A model generated the notes under the pieces. That model saw only the letters and a list, made by a program, of their open reading frames with translations, made no database searches and was not told the DNA's origin. From Blastomussa wellsi (lineage: Eukaryota; Cnidaria; Anthozoa; Scleractinia; Plerogyridae), in assembly GCA_947652115.1 (NCBI GenBank), contig OX393564.1:13031097-13095096 (forward strand): a stretch of 64,000 bases of DNA. The letters run 5' to 3'. Both the position numbers and the translations under genes were made by a program. This document shows, in pieces, positions 8,825-17,734 of this stretch (position 1 is its first letter; every line of letters begins with the position of its first letter).

Positions 8825-11800
8825 TTGTCTGACGTCGACTCCGACTCCGACTCTAGCGACGTGGATTTCATCACTAGCATCTCTACTACAGTCAGCGCCG
8901 TAAATTCGGAAAATCCACCGAAATCTAGCTACGCGAAGGAAATTTACACCATGATGGAAATCGGAAATCGTGCTGTCAAATTCCAAATTGACTGTGGGGC
9001 GTCGATAAACATCATCACTGAAGCACTTATCGGCAAATCTGTCATCACATCGACATCTAAGCGACTCGTAATGTGGAATAAAACGGAAATTACCCCGCTT
9101 GGAGCGACAAGAATGGTACTTCGAAATCCCAAGAATCGGAAGAAGTACTCGGTCGAATTTGTCGTTGTAAAGGAGAATCTTACTCCACTTATTGGTGCAC
9201 AGGCAGCCCAACATATGAAGCTCATAACGGTAAACGAAGAAAATTTCGTCACGACATCTCCACCCGGTTCAAAGCAAGCAGAGGTTAAAGTCCATAATGC
9301 AGCCGAAGAAGTCATTAAGCGATTTTCTGACGTGTTTGATCGTCCGGTAGGAACGTTTCCCGGCAAGGTTCACCTGGAAGTTGAAGCAAATGCAGTACCG
9401 GTCATCATTCCGCCACGACGAATCCCCACAGCTCTGAAAGATAAGTTCAAAGAAGAACTGACCAAGCTAGTGAAAGAGAAAATTATCGCTCCTGTGGACC
9501 AGCCTACCCCGTGGGTAAACAGCGTCGTCGTGACCACAAAGAAATCTGGCGCCCTGAGGGTCTGCGTTGATCCAAGACCCTTAAATAAAGTGCTGAAGAG
9601 AGAAACCTATCCAATGCCCATCTTGGATGAAATACTACCCGAGCTATCCAAGGCGAGAGTCTTTTCTACCGTCGATCTTAGATCTGGCTTCTGGCATTGT
9701 GTTCTCGACGAAGAGTCAAGTCTTCTGACAACCTTTAACACACCGTACGGAAGATACCGCTGGCTCAGGTTACCGTTTGGCTTATCCGTATCTCCAGAGA
9801 TTTTTCAGAAGCGTGTCAACCAGACCTTAGAGGGACTTGAAGGCGTCCTCAACATCGCCGATGACATACTGGTCTATGGGGTTGGAGATACAGCGGAACA
9901 AGCGAATGCTGACCATGACAGAAAGTTAGAAATGCTTCTGCAAAGATGCAGAGAACGTGGTATAGCTTTGAATCGAGACAAGATCAAGCTGCGCCTCAAG
10001 AGAGTAAAGTTCATGGGCCATGTTCTAACCGACCATGGTTTGGAGCCGGACCCAGACAAGATCGAAGCAGTTCTCGATATGCCTACACCACAGAACGTGG
10101 AGGATGTCCAGCGTCTAAATGGCTTCGTCACATACCTCTCAAAGTTCATGCCAAAGCTCGCAGATGTAATGGAGCCGATTAGACGACTCACACGTAACGA
10201 TACTGAGTGGCAATGGTCAGAAGAACAGGTTTCAGCCTTCCAGAAAGTAAAGACACTGGCAACAGAAGCGCCAATCTTGCGCTACTATGACCCCACCTGC
10301 CAGTTGGAGGTACAGTGCGACGCCAGCCAAAAGGGACTAGGTGCGGCTCTAATGCAAAGTGGCCAACCCATTGCATACATCAGCCGGGCTCTGACCCCAA
10401 CGGAACAGAGATACGCACAAATAGAGAAAGAGTGCCTTGCCATCGTCTATGCTCTGGAGCGATTCCATCAGTACACCTTTGGGCGAAAGGTCCTCGTGTA
10501 CAGTGACCACAAGCCGCTGGAATCGATCCTACGGAAGCCACTAGCAAGCGCACCACGGAGGCTACAGGGCATGATGATGCGTCTCCAAAAGTATGACGTC
10601 ACAGTCAACTACGAGCGTGGTAAGAACATGTTCCTGGCCGACCTGCTTTCAAGAGCATATCTCCCAAAGAAACCAGAGTCGGAAGACCGAGAGTTCGAGT
10701 TTGTCAACATGGCTAGTTGTGTGCCCATCTCTGATCCAAGACTGGAAGAAATCAGACTAGAAACACAGGCAGATGAGACAATGCAAGTCCTCACAAAGGT
10801 GATCCTGCAAGGCTGGCCTGATGACAAGTCTTCGGTACCAACCTTAGCACTTCCCTTCTTTAGCCAGAGAGATGAACTGACAGTTCAGAATGGTTTAATC
10901 TTCCGAGGGGAGCGAGTAGTTGTCCCAAAGAAGCTAAGAGAAACAATGAAGCAGAAAATACACTCTTCACATATGAGTACAGAAGCCTGCCTCAGACGAG
11001 CCAGAGAGTGCATATTTTGGCCTGGAATGAGCGCAGAAATGAAGCAACTAGTAGAATCGTGCGAGACCTGCAGACAGTACGATAGAGCTCAACCGAAGGA
11101 AACCCTGAAGAGTACCCCTGTACCAAAACGACCATGGGAACGGATCGCCACTGACCTGTTCTCCTACAAGGGCAAAGACTTCCTCATCACGGTAGACTAC
11201 TACAGTAACTTCTGGGAAATAGACCAGCTGGCAAGTACAAGTGCACCTACAGTCATCACCAAGCTAAAGAATCACCTCGCCAGGTATGGGTGCCCGGACA
11301 CTGTAGTCAGCGACAACGGTCCCCAGTTTACCTCCCAGGAATTTGCCCACTTCTCCAAGACCTAGCAGTTCAAACATCGCACAATCAGCCCAGGCAATAG
11401 CAAGGCCAATGGAAAAGTAGAGGCTGCGGTAAAGACAGCAAAACAGCTACTGAGGAAATCCAGCGACATTCATCTTGCACTGTTAGACCACCGCAATACG
11501 CCATTCCAAGGAACATCCGCCAGCCCAGCTCAGCGTCTCATGAGCAGAAGAACCAAGACTTTGCTACCCACTACCGAAGCACTGCTGAAACCTCAAGTAC
11601 CTGATGTTGACGAGCAGCGACAGCTCTTACGCCAGCAACAGCTCAAGCAAGCGCAGTACTACAACAAGACGGCTAGAGATCTGCCAAAGTTAGAAATTGG
11701 CGACGTAGTGCGTATGAAACCAATTAAGAAGCACGAGCGCAAGTGGCACAAGGCGACAGTTACCAGCAAGAAGGACGACCGATCGTACGAGGTTGAAACT

Positions 11801-12037
11801 CCAGAAGGAGGGACATACCGCCGCAACCGCTTTCATCTGAGGAAGACCAGAGAGTCCCCCCCACCGAAACCGGTTGAACCTGCAACACCTGATGATCAAC
11901 CAGCAGACCTGCCACAACCATCGGAACTACCAGCGTCCGCACCGCCACAGACTGTTCCAGCTAGCGCCGAGACCAACTCAAGACCAATCCGTAACAGACG
12001 ACCGCCGTCGTACTTGAGGGATTATGTGCGTTATTAA
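8825..12037 (+). pseudogene. Pol of the first Gypsy element: protease, RT, RNase H, integrase
   Basis: A frame of about 1,070 codons with one internal TAG at 11363-11365. Protease FQIDCGASINII is near residue 55, reverse transcriptase has LPFGLSVSPE and NIADDILVYG near residues 315-347, RNase H starts QCDASQKGLG near 497, and the integrase has an HHCC zinc module (HSSHM ... CETC, residues about 712-760), ATDLFSYKG and SDNGPQFTS. The catalytic Glu segment NGKVEAAVK lies beyond the TAG. The TAG replaces a residue between KT and QFKH. There is no ATG at the pol start; expression would need suppression of the gag TAA or a reverted stop. The tail is proline-rich and ends before the polypurine tract. 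Confidence 0.93.
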
Positions 12038-12106
12038 CGGACTTGTCGTAGAATGAACTCAAAGACTTGTGATTTACTAACTTTGATTCGAACTGTGATC
12101 TAGTTC

Positions 12107-12120
12107 TAAAACGAAGGGGA
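12107..12120 (+). other. Polypurine tract of the first Gypsy element
   Basis: The purine run ending CGAAGGGGA directly precedes the 3' LTR, the expected priming site for plus-strand DNA synthesis. Confidence 0.7.
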
Positions 12121-12291
12121 TGTAACAATAGTGATTGTTTAGAATGAGTCTTTGTTAATCGAATTGTGTAATCAGTCTAGGATCGAGTTACCTGGTGTAG
12201 AATTGGACGTGTGGGATTAAACGTGTGCTTGAATAGTGCCATTCTGTGTGTCTATTATTGAGTTCCCTGCCAGTGAACAACTATTGAAACA
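12121..12291 (+). repeat. 3' LTR of the first Gypsy element
   Basis: 171 bp, two differences from the 5' LTR (near 12204 and 12265). Confidence 0.95.
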
Positions 12292-12296
12292 GTGAA

Positions 12297-13049
12297 CTCT
12301 GTACATAATCTTTTGAAAGAAGCTTCGTCATATTTGTTGTTAAACTGACTCCATGTTGGGTCGCCAGGAAGCGCGCTAACGCTTTGGATTCCTCCTAGCT
12401 GAAATAGGATGCGTCGAACCGTGAAGTACACGTGGAAGATGTAAAACGCCCGTACCTGTGGCGGCAGCTTCAGCGTGCTGTCTTTGTCAAATAATTCTCG
12501 TGATATTCCGCAACCTGTTGTCGCACACCACGCTGCAAAGTTCAGCTGCTGTTCCCAGAAAGACAAATCTGGCCTCGCCAGCCATTTTTTCGCGGGCTTT
12601 GACGTTTCGAATTCCACTTGTTCCTTGGTTAATATCTCTCTAAACTTTGTTGTGAAATACTGGTCAGGGGTGACATAAATTTTGATTGCTTTGTTGAATA
12701 TTTTTTTCAAACTCGGTGCCGCGTCATGAAATTCAACTGCTGGAACCGCCAGTGAACTTTTTTCTTGGCGTGGCGACAGTTGGAAAGGAAAACCGTCAAC
12801 TTCAACCAAACCCAGAGCTCTTTTTATTTCTGCGCTCCAATATTTTGAATCTGATCCGAATACGCTTTCCAAACTGTCGGGTCCCTCTTTCCAGAATATT
12901 TCAGCTGTTGCTGTGTTGTCCGGTGCAAAAAATACCTGGGCTTCAAATTTGCTTTTGTCTGCCCTTGGAAACCGTGCTGAAAAAGCTGTCCACGCCTTGT
13001 TTTGTGCGAGCTTCGCATTCGCGGCCTGTGCTACTTTCCCGAGAAACAT
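12297..13049 (-). pseudogene. pX, N-terminal part (element A)
   Basis: Starts at the ATG at 13049 (MFLGKVAQAANAKL); the same start region in element B is MLGYLGKIAQAANAK at 30311. The product continues with FFAPDNTATAEIFWKEGP, SFWEQQLNFAAWCATTGCG and VRAFYIFHVYFTVRRILFQL, then reaches the Gypsy insertion. No signal peptide or long membrane segment is visible. The sequence is close to the B copy throughout. It is divergent from the small capsid-like gene across 57 bp. The product is of unknown function within the virion gene block. Confidence 0.65.
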
Positions 13050-13106
13050 TGCGTTTATATATTTCAAGATTTTTTCAATTGAAAATTTGTTCGGAACAAA
13101 ATAAAA
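13050..13106. promoter_or_regulatory. Divergent promoter between pX and the capsid-like gene (element A)
   Basis: A 57-bp spacer with GCGTTTATATATTTC next to the pX start and TTTTTCAATTGAA in the middle. The spacer at 30312-30366 in element B keeps the same GCGTTTATATATTTC and TTTTTCAATTGAA. The TATATA core is a TATA candidate for one or both genes. Confidence 0.45.
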
Positions 13107-13541
13107 ATGGTTGTGCTTACCGTTTCTTCGTCTTCCAATCCATGCACCGTCTATTTCGATAACCCGATTCCAAAGGCTGATTTCGTCCGCCTGTTGTCTT
13201 GTTCACTTCCAAATTCATGGAACAATTTGAAAAAAGATGGTGTTATTGCGATGTCTGATCGAGATGGCAAAAATGCTGTTCCCATAACATTCCCAAGAGG
13301 GCATTACACTCTTGAAAGTATGGCTCAAAATATAGAACACGCTTTCGCTAACTTTGATGTTAAACTTCCCACTCAAATTAATACACCGGTTGGGGCAATG
13401 ACAGTTGCCAACTTTGAGAATAAAATAATTTCTCTTGACAAAGACCTGGCCAATTTTCTTGGCATTTCCCGCACATTCATGTTTAGAACTTTCGTCAAAC
13501 GGCTTCGAATACCGACAAGCTACTTTGCCCATTGCGACTAG
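13107..13541 (+). pseudogene. Small capsid-like (penton-type candidate) protein, truncated (element A)
   Basis: 144 residues starting MVVLTVSSSSNPCTVYF. It matches the 201-residue product at 30367-30972 up to YFAHCD, where this copy hits TAG. Predicted beta-rich sequence with an ITFPRGHYTLESMAQNIE element and FLGISRTFMFRTF. The missing C-terminal 57 residues and the first part of the next gene were removed in one deletion. Its size, beta-richness and place among capsid genes fit a single jelly-roll minor capsid protein, but that is inference. Confidence 0.55.
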
Positions 13542-13550
13542 ATCTCCAAA

Positions 13551-14084
13551 ATTGAAAAAGAAATTGCCGATGAGGTTGAACACCGGAGGCTTGTGTTGAA
13601 AAAATACACGAAAGCCCGCAAAGTGATTCACTATTCCGCGGGGTCTCTCGGCGTTGGAAGTGCCTTTCTGTCTTCTGGTGCCGTTGCGAGTTCTTTAACC
13701 GGCGTTGGTATTGTTGTCGGGGCGCCTGTCGCCGGAATAGCGGCTCTACTTGGATTTGCTTCAACTGGCCTTGCTGCTGTTAACAGGAAGCTTGCGAGGA
13801 AAGTCAAAAAGCACACGAAAATTCAAGCTTTGGCTCAACCTGAACACGACTCTATCAAAAGTTCCGTTTCCCAAGCTCTGGATGACGGCGTTGTTTCCGA
13901 CGCTGAATTCAAAATCATCTCTCGTGAAATGGAAAAATTTCGTGAACTCAAAGAGAGACTTCGGGTTAACTTCGCCGAACATTCCGATTCTCCTGATGTT
14001 GAAACGATAAAAAAACAGGTTCGCGCCGAACTTCGGAAAGAGTTTCAGAAAAAAATGTCGGCGTCCAGCGCAAATTTGAACTGA
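13551..14084 (+). pseudogene. Glycine-rich hydrophobic protein of the virion block (element A)
   Basis: An amphipathic start (ISKIEKEIADEVEHRR) leads to a long Gly/Ala/Ser-rich hydrophobic stretch of about 50 residues (LGVGSAFLSSGAVASSLTG, then VGIVVGAPVAGIAALLG) with GxxxG spacing. A basic segment and a charged helical tail ending SASSANLN follow. The paralogue at 30997-31624 has an extra N-terminal piece (MSSSNVLPSAPPIYLELPYW) that the deletion removed here. The glycine-zipper character suggests membrane insertion, for example a membrane-active virion component. That role is inferred only. Confidence 0.55.
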
Positions 14085-14733
14085 ACTTTGTATCGAAACA
14101 AAGAAAAATCTTTCTGAGTGTTATTTGCGCGTGACGTTGTGTGATGTTGTCACGCGTGACGTTGTGTGATTGTCACGCACCACATTGCGTGACAGGTCAC
14201 TCACAGGGACGAAACCCTGTGTCGGGGGTGCTCGGTGGCTGTTTGTTGCCTGGCCCCCGCCAGGACTTTCGCGCCGCTGACAAAGTGGCTGTCAGTTCCC
14301 ATTTTACCTCTGGGAGCGAGGTTTGAAATCCCTCGGGATCTCGGGTGGTATCCCGAGGGATTTCTGAGCAGCCCCTGTTAACCAGTAGGGCCCAGGCGGG
14401 TTCACCCGAGGGGCTTGTCCCACTGGAAGGACTTCCCCTATACCTGGTGGTTCACCATCCGCACAAGCCTTTAGCAGGATTCAGACCGGGGCCAGCGGTC
14501 ACCTCCCAGAGCTTCACCAGAATTTGTGAACTTACTTGTTCTTTTTCTGTTCGCTTATTTATTGTGTCCTGTCTGGTGTTTTCTTCAAATTGTGGTGGCC
14601 TTTCTTTACCCCTTGCAAAAATCCCCTTACGCATGCGATTTCCGGTGATGATGAAATTTTCGCCCCAGAGCCCTTCGTTTGAATTCGGAGAGAGCCTGGT
14701 GAAGACTTCCTGTTTTCTGAGAAACCAGTCTTC
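14085..14733. other. Non-coding interval of element A with GTGACG repeats and a hairpin
   Basis: Similarity to element B stops at about 14125, just after the glycine-rich gene. The interval has short GCGTGACGTTGTGTGAT repeats at 14131-14200 and the perfect hairpin at 14326-14363. Short minus-strand ORFs in 14450-14770 are not conserved elsewhere in the window and no gene is supported. Confidence 0.5.
14326..14363. repeat. Perfect 14-bp stem hairpin
   Basis: AAATCCCTCGGGAT at 14326-14339 pairs perfectly with ATCCCGAGGGATTT at 14350-14363 across a 10-nt loop. Confidence 0.9.
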
Positions 14734-15119
14734 TCATAAATAGTCAAAATATAAATTCTCGGGCCATGCTTCAAATCGGTAATCCGGAAATTCTTCTAGT
14801 TCATAATCGAAGTAACGTACTGGTCGGCTTAAAAAGTGAATCTTTCTGTTTTTGAAACACAGTCTACAAAGTTCATTTGTCTCGTCTGTGTAATTATTTT
14901 TTCGAAGCAAAACTTTTGCGACTTGTTGTTTCTCTGTGCAACATGGCGCCGATTGAATTTGGAGGTGAATGTCGTAGCCGTGGTCCAACTTTTCTTTGAT
15001 CTTGTAAGATATTCTTTGTTTATTTTCTCACGAAGTTCGGCTGGAAGGTTTTGAATTGCCTCTGTTATCGTGTCGCAGAACGGATTTGCTTCGCCGACTT
15101 GCAGAACATTTGCTGCCAT
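14734..15119 (-). pseudogene. TIR-embedded ORF at the right end of element A
   Basis: Starts at 15119 (MAANVLQVGEANPFCDTITE) inside the right terminal repeat, the counterpart of the start at 1348. It is followed in a second frame by a segment containing LCRLCFKNRK and ending ENLYFDYL at 14734. A frameshift near 15000 joins the two. The C-x2-C pair might bind zinc. Its place, first gene reading inward from the terminus, matches the Cys-rich gene of element B, but the sequences are not clearly related. Function unknown. Confidence 0.45.
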
Positions 15120-15615
15120 GTTTTCGTTTATTCTTCTGCGGATATTTCTTCCGATGGAAAATTAATTCTGGTGCAAATACTCTGTTCTTTCATTTCTTCA
15201 AATGGTTCCTCTTCCTCCGCTTGGGTCACGCTCTTTTGTTCTGGATCTCTTTCGCCGTCCTTCGCTTGGCTGGTTTGTTGTTCTGGTTTCCCGCTCACTT
15301 GTTTGGTTGCTTTTCTCTTGCTTTCGCTTGGCTTGGCTGGTTTGTCCGCCGCTTGGTTTCTCCGCCGCTGCTGGTTCACTGTTGGTTCACTGTTGGTTCA
15401 CTTTTGGTCCACTTTTGGTGCTCTGTTGGTACACTGTTTGTGCACTGTTGGTGCACTGTTGGTGCACTTTTGGTGCAACAGCTTTGACACCAGTACCGCT
15501 TTGCTAAGTGCGCCTGAACCCCTAAAAATTTGTTTATACAGGTGCGCTAAGTGCACCAGAACCCCTTAAAATTTGTTTGTACTGGTGCGCCAGAACTCCT
15601 ATCTTTTTTGTGTGT
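15113..15615 (-). repeat. Right terminal inverted repeat of element A
   Basis: Reverse complement of 698-1355 apart from fewer 11-bp units and a single 55-bp unit. It ends CCTATCTTTTTTGTGTGT, directly followed by the ATAGC duplication. Confidence 0.85.
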
Positions 15616-15669
15616 ATAGCAGAACAAGAGGTTATGGCAAAAATAGCAGAACAAGAGGTTATGGCAAAA
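15616..15669 (+). repeat. 27-bp tandem duplication starting at the element A target duplication
   Basis: The 27-bp unit ATAGCAGAACAAGAGGTTAT plus GGCAAAA occurs at 15616-15642 and 15643-15669. The first five bases of the first unit are the TSD of element A. It duplicates the start of E2 gene 1. Confidence 0.9.
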
Positions 15670-16200
15670 AGGGCAGAAGAGCATGCAATGGCAGAGGTTA
15701 TGAACGTGCTGGAAGCCGAGCCGTCGAGCGGGCCAGCTGTTGTTGTCTCCGGGCCTGATATTCCTGCCCTTCGTGAGCAGCTGGCCGTGCTGGTGTCGAC
15801 AGGAAAAGCCAAAGAGGCCATCGGGGTGCGGTTAACACACGAGCAGGTGAAGCGCCTCTGCGACAAAGATGTTGAGAAATACACCAAACGGTACGAGACC
15901 TACGTGGGCTCAAAGACAACTGACAGCTTGATCGACAGCTTCATTTTTCTTGTCTCCAAAGGGGTCGGAATGGTCGATGACGTGGATGACATCGATGCTT
16001 ATCAAAAAGAACTCGGAAACGACTACATCATCAACAAAACGCTCTCCAACCTGGCCGGCAACATGGCTTTAAAGTGCGGCCGTTTTCTTGCTGTGGCCAA
16101 CGCGGTGCTGATCACTGCAAAACACCTTGTTTTAAATGAGCTTTTGCGCAAAGGAGAAGAGAGAGAAATTACTGTGCAAAACTCACCAACTATTAAATAA
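15634..16200 (+). CDS. E2 gene 1: conserved helical protein of unknown function
   Basis: 188 residues, the most intact gene of E2. It begins with charged EQEVMAK repeats from the 27-bp duplication, then SGPDIPALREQL, a helical region LTHEQVKRLCDKDVEKYTKRY, and a moderately hydrophobic half with LIDSFIFLVSKGVGMV and LSNLAGNMALKCGRFLAVA. The paralogue in element B is 27002-27592. Upstream in E2, before element A inserted, was the packaging ATPase. The family is not one I can name; conservation in two elements and location next to capsid and ATPase genes suggest a virion or assembly role. Confidence 0.6.
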   Translation: MAKIAEQEVMAKRAEEHAMAEVMNVLEAEPSSGPAVVVSGPDIPALREQLAVLVSTGKAKEAIGVRLTHEQVKRLCDKDVEKYTKRYETYVGSKTTDSLIDSFIFLVSKGVGMVDDVDDIDAYQKELGNDYIINKTLSNLAGNMALKCGRFLAVANAVLITAKHLVLNELLRKGEEREITVQNSPTIK

Positions 16201-16311
16201 TTACTTTGCATTATTAAACAATTACAAAGAAATAGTCGGCAATTCCTCACATACACAGAAATAGGCGGCAATTCCTCACAAAAAATTATTTTTCTCAATT
16301 AAATATATACT

Positions 16312-16809
16312 ATGTCTGAAGAACAACAACCGACCGCTCAAGCACAGATGTCAGAAAAACAACAACCGACCGCTCAAGCACAGATGTCTGAAGAACAGCA
16401 ACCGACCGCTCAAATCTCATAGGCAACTTCACAAGCTCCGGTAACAAGGCCTGCCAAAAGTCCCAAGGGGGTAGCTGCTGGCAAAATGGTTGCTGAAAGA
16501 ACACCGTTGGCCCGCCAAGCGCAGAAAAAAGCCGTAGTCGAGGCTTCTGTCATAATTGCAAAAGAAAAAAATTCTGCACCTGTTCCGGAGACCGCATCAC
16601 CGCCCGCTGCAGCTGATTCCAGAGTTTCAAATTTTCTCAGCACAAACCAATGGATCTCTATCATTGGAATTGCCGCTACACTTGTTACGACTTATGTCAA
16701 GCGTGAAGACATCCTAGCCTTTTTAAGAAAGGTACCGGCATCTGCACCGGCAGCACCGGAAACGCCACTTCCGAGGCAAGCACCTCCCAGCATTCGCCCA
16801 ATGGATTAA
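16312..16809 (+). pseudogene. E2 gene 2: repeat-bearing protein with one membrane segment
   Basis: The product starts with three tandem copies of a 12-residue unit (MSEEQQPTAQAQ, 36 bp each, 16312-16419), then one in-frame TAG at 16420-16422. The open part goes on with KSPKGVAAGKMVAERTPLARQAQKKA, a basic helix, then NQWISIIGIAATLVTTYV, a single likely membrane helix, then a proline-rich tail. The paralogue at 26499-26931 keeps the KNPKRVAAG motif and the WISIIGI helix but not the repeats. A small basic, membrane-anchored protein would fit; function unknown. Confidence 0.55.
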
Positions 16810-16871
16810 TTAAACCTTGGCGAAAAAAAAATATTTGAATATATAACACAAGTTAAAAACATCGCATTACA

Positions 16872-17170
16872 ATGGGGGAAGAAACATACTAGCAACGGTT
16901 AAAAAAAATCGCAGCAGTTACAGGTATTGGTTTTGGTTTGGGGGTGGTGACGTATGAGTGCCTTCAAACTGGCAGTCGTTTAACCAAAAAGCCTGTTGTC
17001 GTATCGGACGAACAATTGCGAAAAGAGGTAGAAAAGTATGAAGAGGAGCAATTGCGAAAAGAGGAGGAAAAGGTGTAGAAAAGTTAATAAAAACAATAAT
17101 AAAAAAGGAAGACGAGTATACGAAAGAAGATCTAAAACAGGTAATAAAAGAAATGTTGGCGAGTATATAA
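16872..17170 (+). pseudogene. E2 gene 3: short membrane plus coiled-coil protein
   Basis: Starts MGEET, with a stop at codon 7, then IAAVTGIGFGLGVVTYE, a membrane-like helix, and a Glu/Lys-rich coiled coil (EQLRKEVEKYEEEQLRKEEEK). A frameshift in the AT-rich tail precedes the end near 17170. The equivalent in element B is at 26106-26410. A TATATAA box occurs just before both this gene (16853) and gene 4 (17163). Confidence 0.4.
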
Positions 17171-17208
17171 TTTCAATTAAATGTTTTTCTCTTCTATCTA
17201 TAACCAAC

Positions 17209-17400
17209 ATGTCCGACAACAAGTTCGTCAAAACCGTCATGGATGCCGCCACCCTTACCGGCCTAGCTGCTGGCATAGAAAAGTTTTACTGCTGACCCTT
17301 CTAATTCTATCGAAAACTACGCAATGTTCACAGCTGTAATGGCGGGGAGCGCTTCGCTCAAAAAGTATTTGGAGGACCCAACATGGCAAGTGTCGCGATT
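17209..17400 (+). pseudogene. E2 gene 4: small hydrophobic protein
   Basis: Starts MSDNKFVKTVMDAATLTGLA. A small deletion and frameshift near 17280 follow, then DPSNSIENYAMFTAVMAGSA in another frame. The element B copy (23740-23962) shows the undisturbed order, about 75 residues with two short hydrophobic helices. The end overlaps the start of gene 5. Confidence 0.5.
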
Positions 17401-17734
17401 ATGGTTGGCGGGGCTGTGTTGAACGCAACGGCTTTCATCGGCGGTAATTATCTCGTGAGGGCTTTTGGGGGCGGTGACAAACCAGCGCAAGAAGAAAAAG
17501 TGCACCATGATAAAGCTCTCGAGCCGTACCAAGCTGCGTACGCAAAATACGCACGTGACCACACCAAACTTCTCGACTGGACTGCGACAAACGCGCAAAT
17601 AAAGGAGGAGGCCAAGCAGAACTTCACCAACACTGACTACGCCTTCAAACTCTACAACAGGGTGCACCCTGAAGAACGGATGGCACCTCCCATAGAGCCC
17701 AAGTTCTCTGATTTCTATCAGCCAAGCGAGCAGC
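17383..17734 (+). pseudogene. E2 gene 5, 5' part, interrupted by element B
   Basis: Starts MASVAIMVGGAVLNATAFIG, a likely membrane segment, followed by a charged helical region (EEKVHHDKALEPYQAAYAKY) and an aromatic motif PKFSDFYQPSEQQ. Element B is inserted inside the Gln-Gln codons; the remaining C terminus, with a second membrane helix, lies at 32291-32364. The paralogue in element B (23269-23694) shows the full layout of about 140 residues with one hydrophobic helix at each end. Function unknown; it precedes the integrase gene in both elements. Confidence 0.7.
17730..17734. repeat. Target site duplication of element B, left copy (GCAGC)
   Basis: GCAGC precedes the left end of element B and follows its right end at 32286-32290. 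Removing the element and one copy restores the reading frame of E2 gene 5, which confirms the boundary. Confidence 0.85.

Larger units (their letters stand above)
7703..12291 (+). mobile_element. Ty3/Gypsy LTR retrotransposon inserted in pX of element A
   Basis: A 4,589-bp element with 171-bp LTRs (7703-7873 and 12121-12291) that begin TGTAACA and end GAAACA. It is flanked by the 5-bp duplication GTGAA (7698-7702 and 12292-12296). The LTRs differ at two bases by eye, so it is young. The internal region holds gag then pol, in the order protease, reverse transcriptase, RNase H, integrase, which is Ty3/Gypsy order. Gag and pol lie in one frame separated by a single TAA, and the integrase is interrupted by one TAG. 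Confidence 0.95.
698..15615. mobile_element. Element A: Polinton/Maverick-like DNA element, nested in E2 and carrying a Gypsy insertion
   Basis: A 14.9-kb unit bounded by inverted terminal repeats of about 0.5 kb and a 5-bp TSD; without the Gypsy insertion it is about 10.3 kb. Gene order: TIR ORF, protein-primed-type PolB on plus, integrase and capsid fragments on minus, acidic protein on plus, pX on minus, capsid-like and glycine-rich proteins on plus, TIR ORF on minus. Integrase plus PolB plus capsid genes is the diagnostic set of Polintons (adintoviruses). Every long gene is interrupted, so the copy is dead. The block of genes 1 to 5 found in E2 and B is absent between integrase and capsid, where a deletion fused the two. 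The ATPase and a cysteine protease were not found. Confidence 0.85.
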
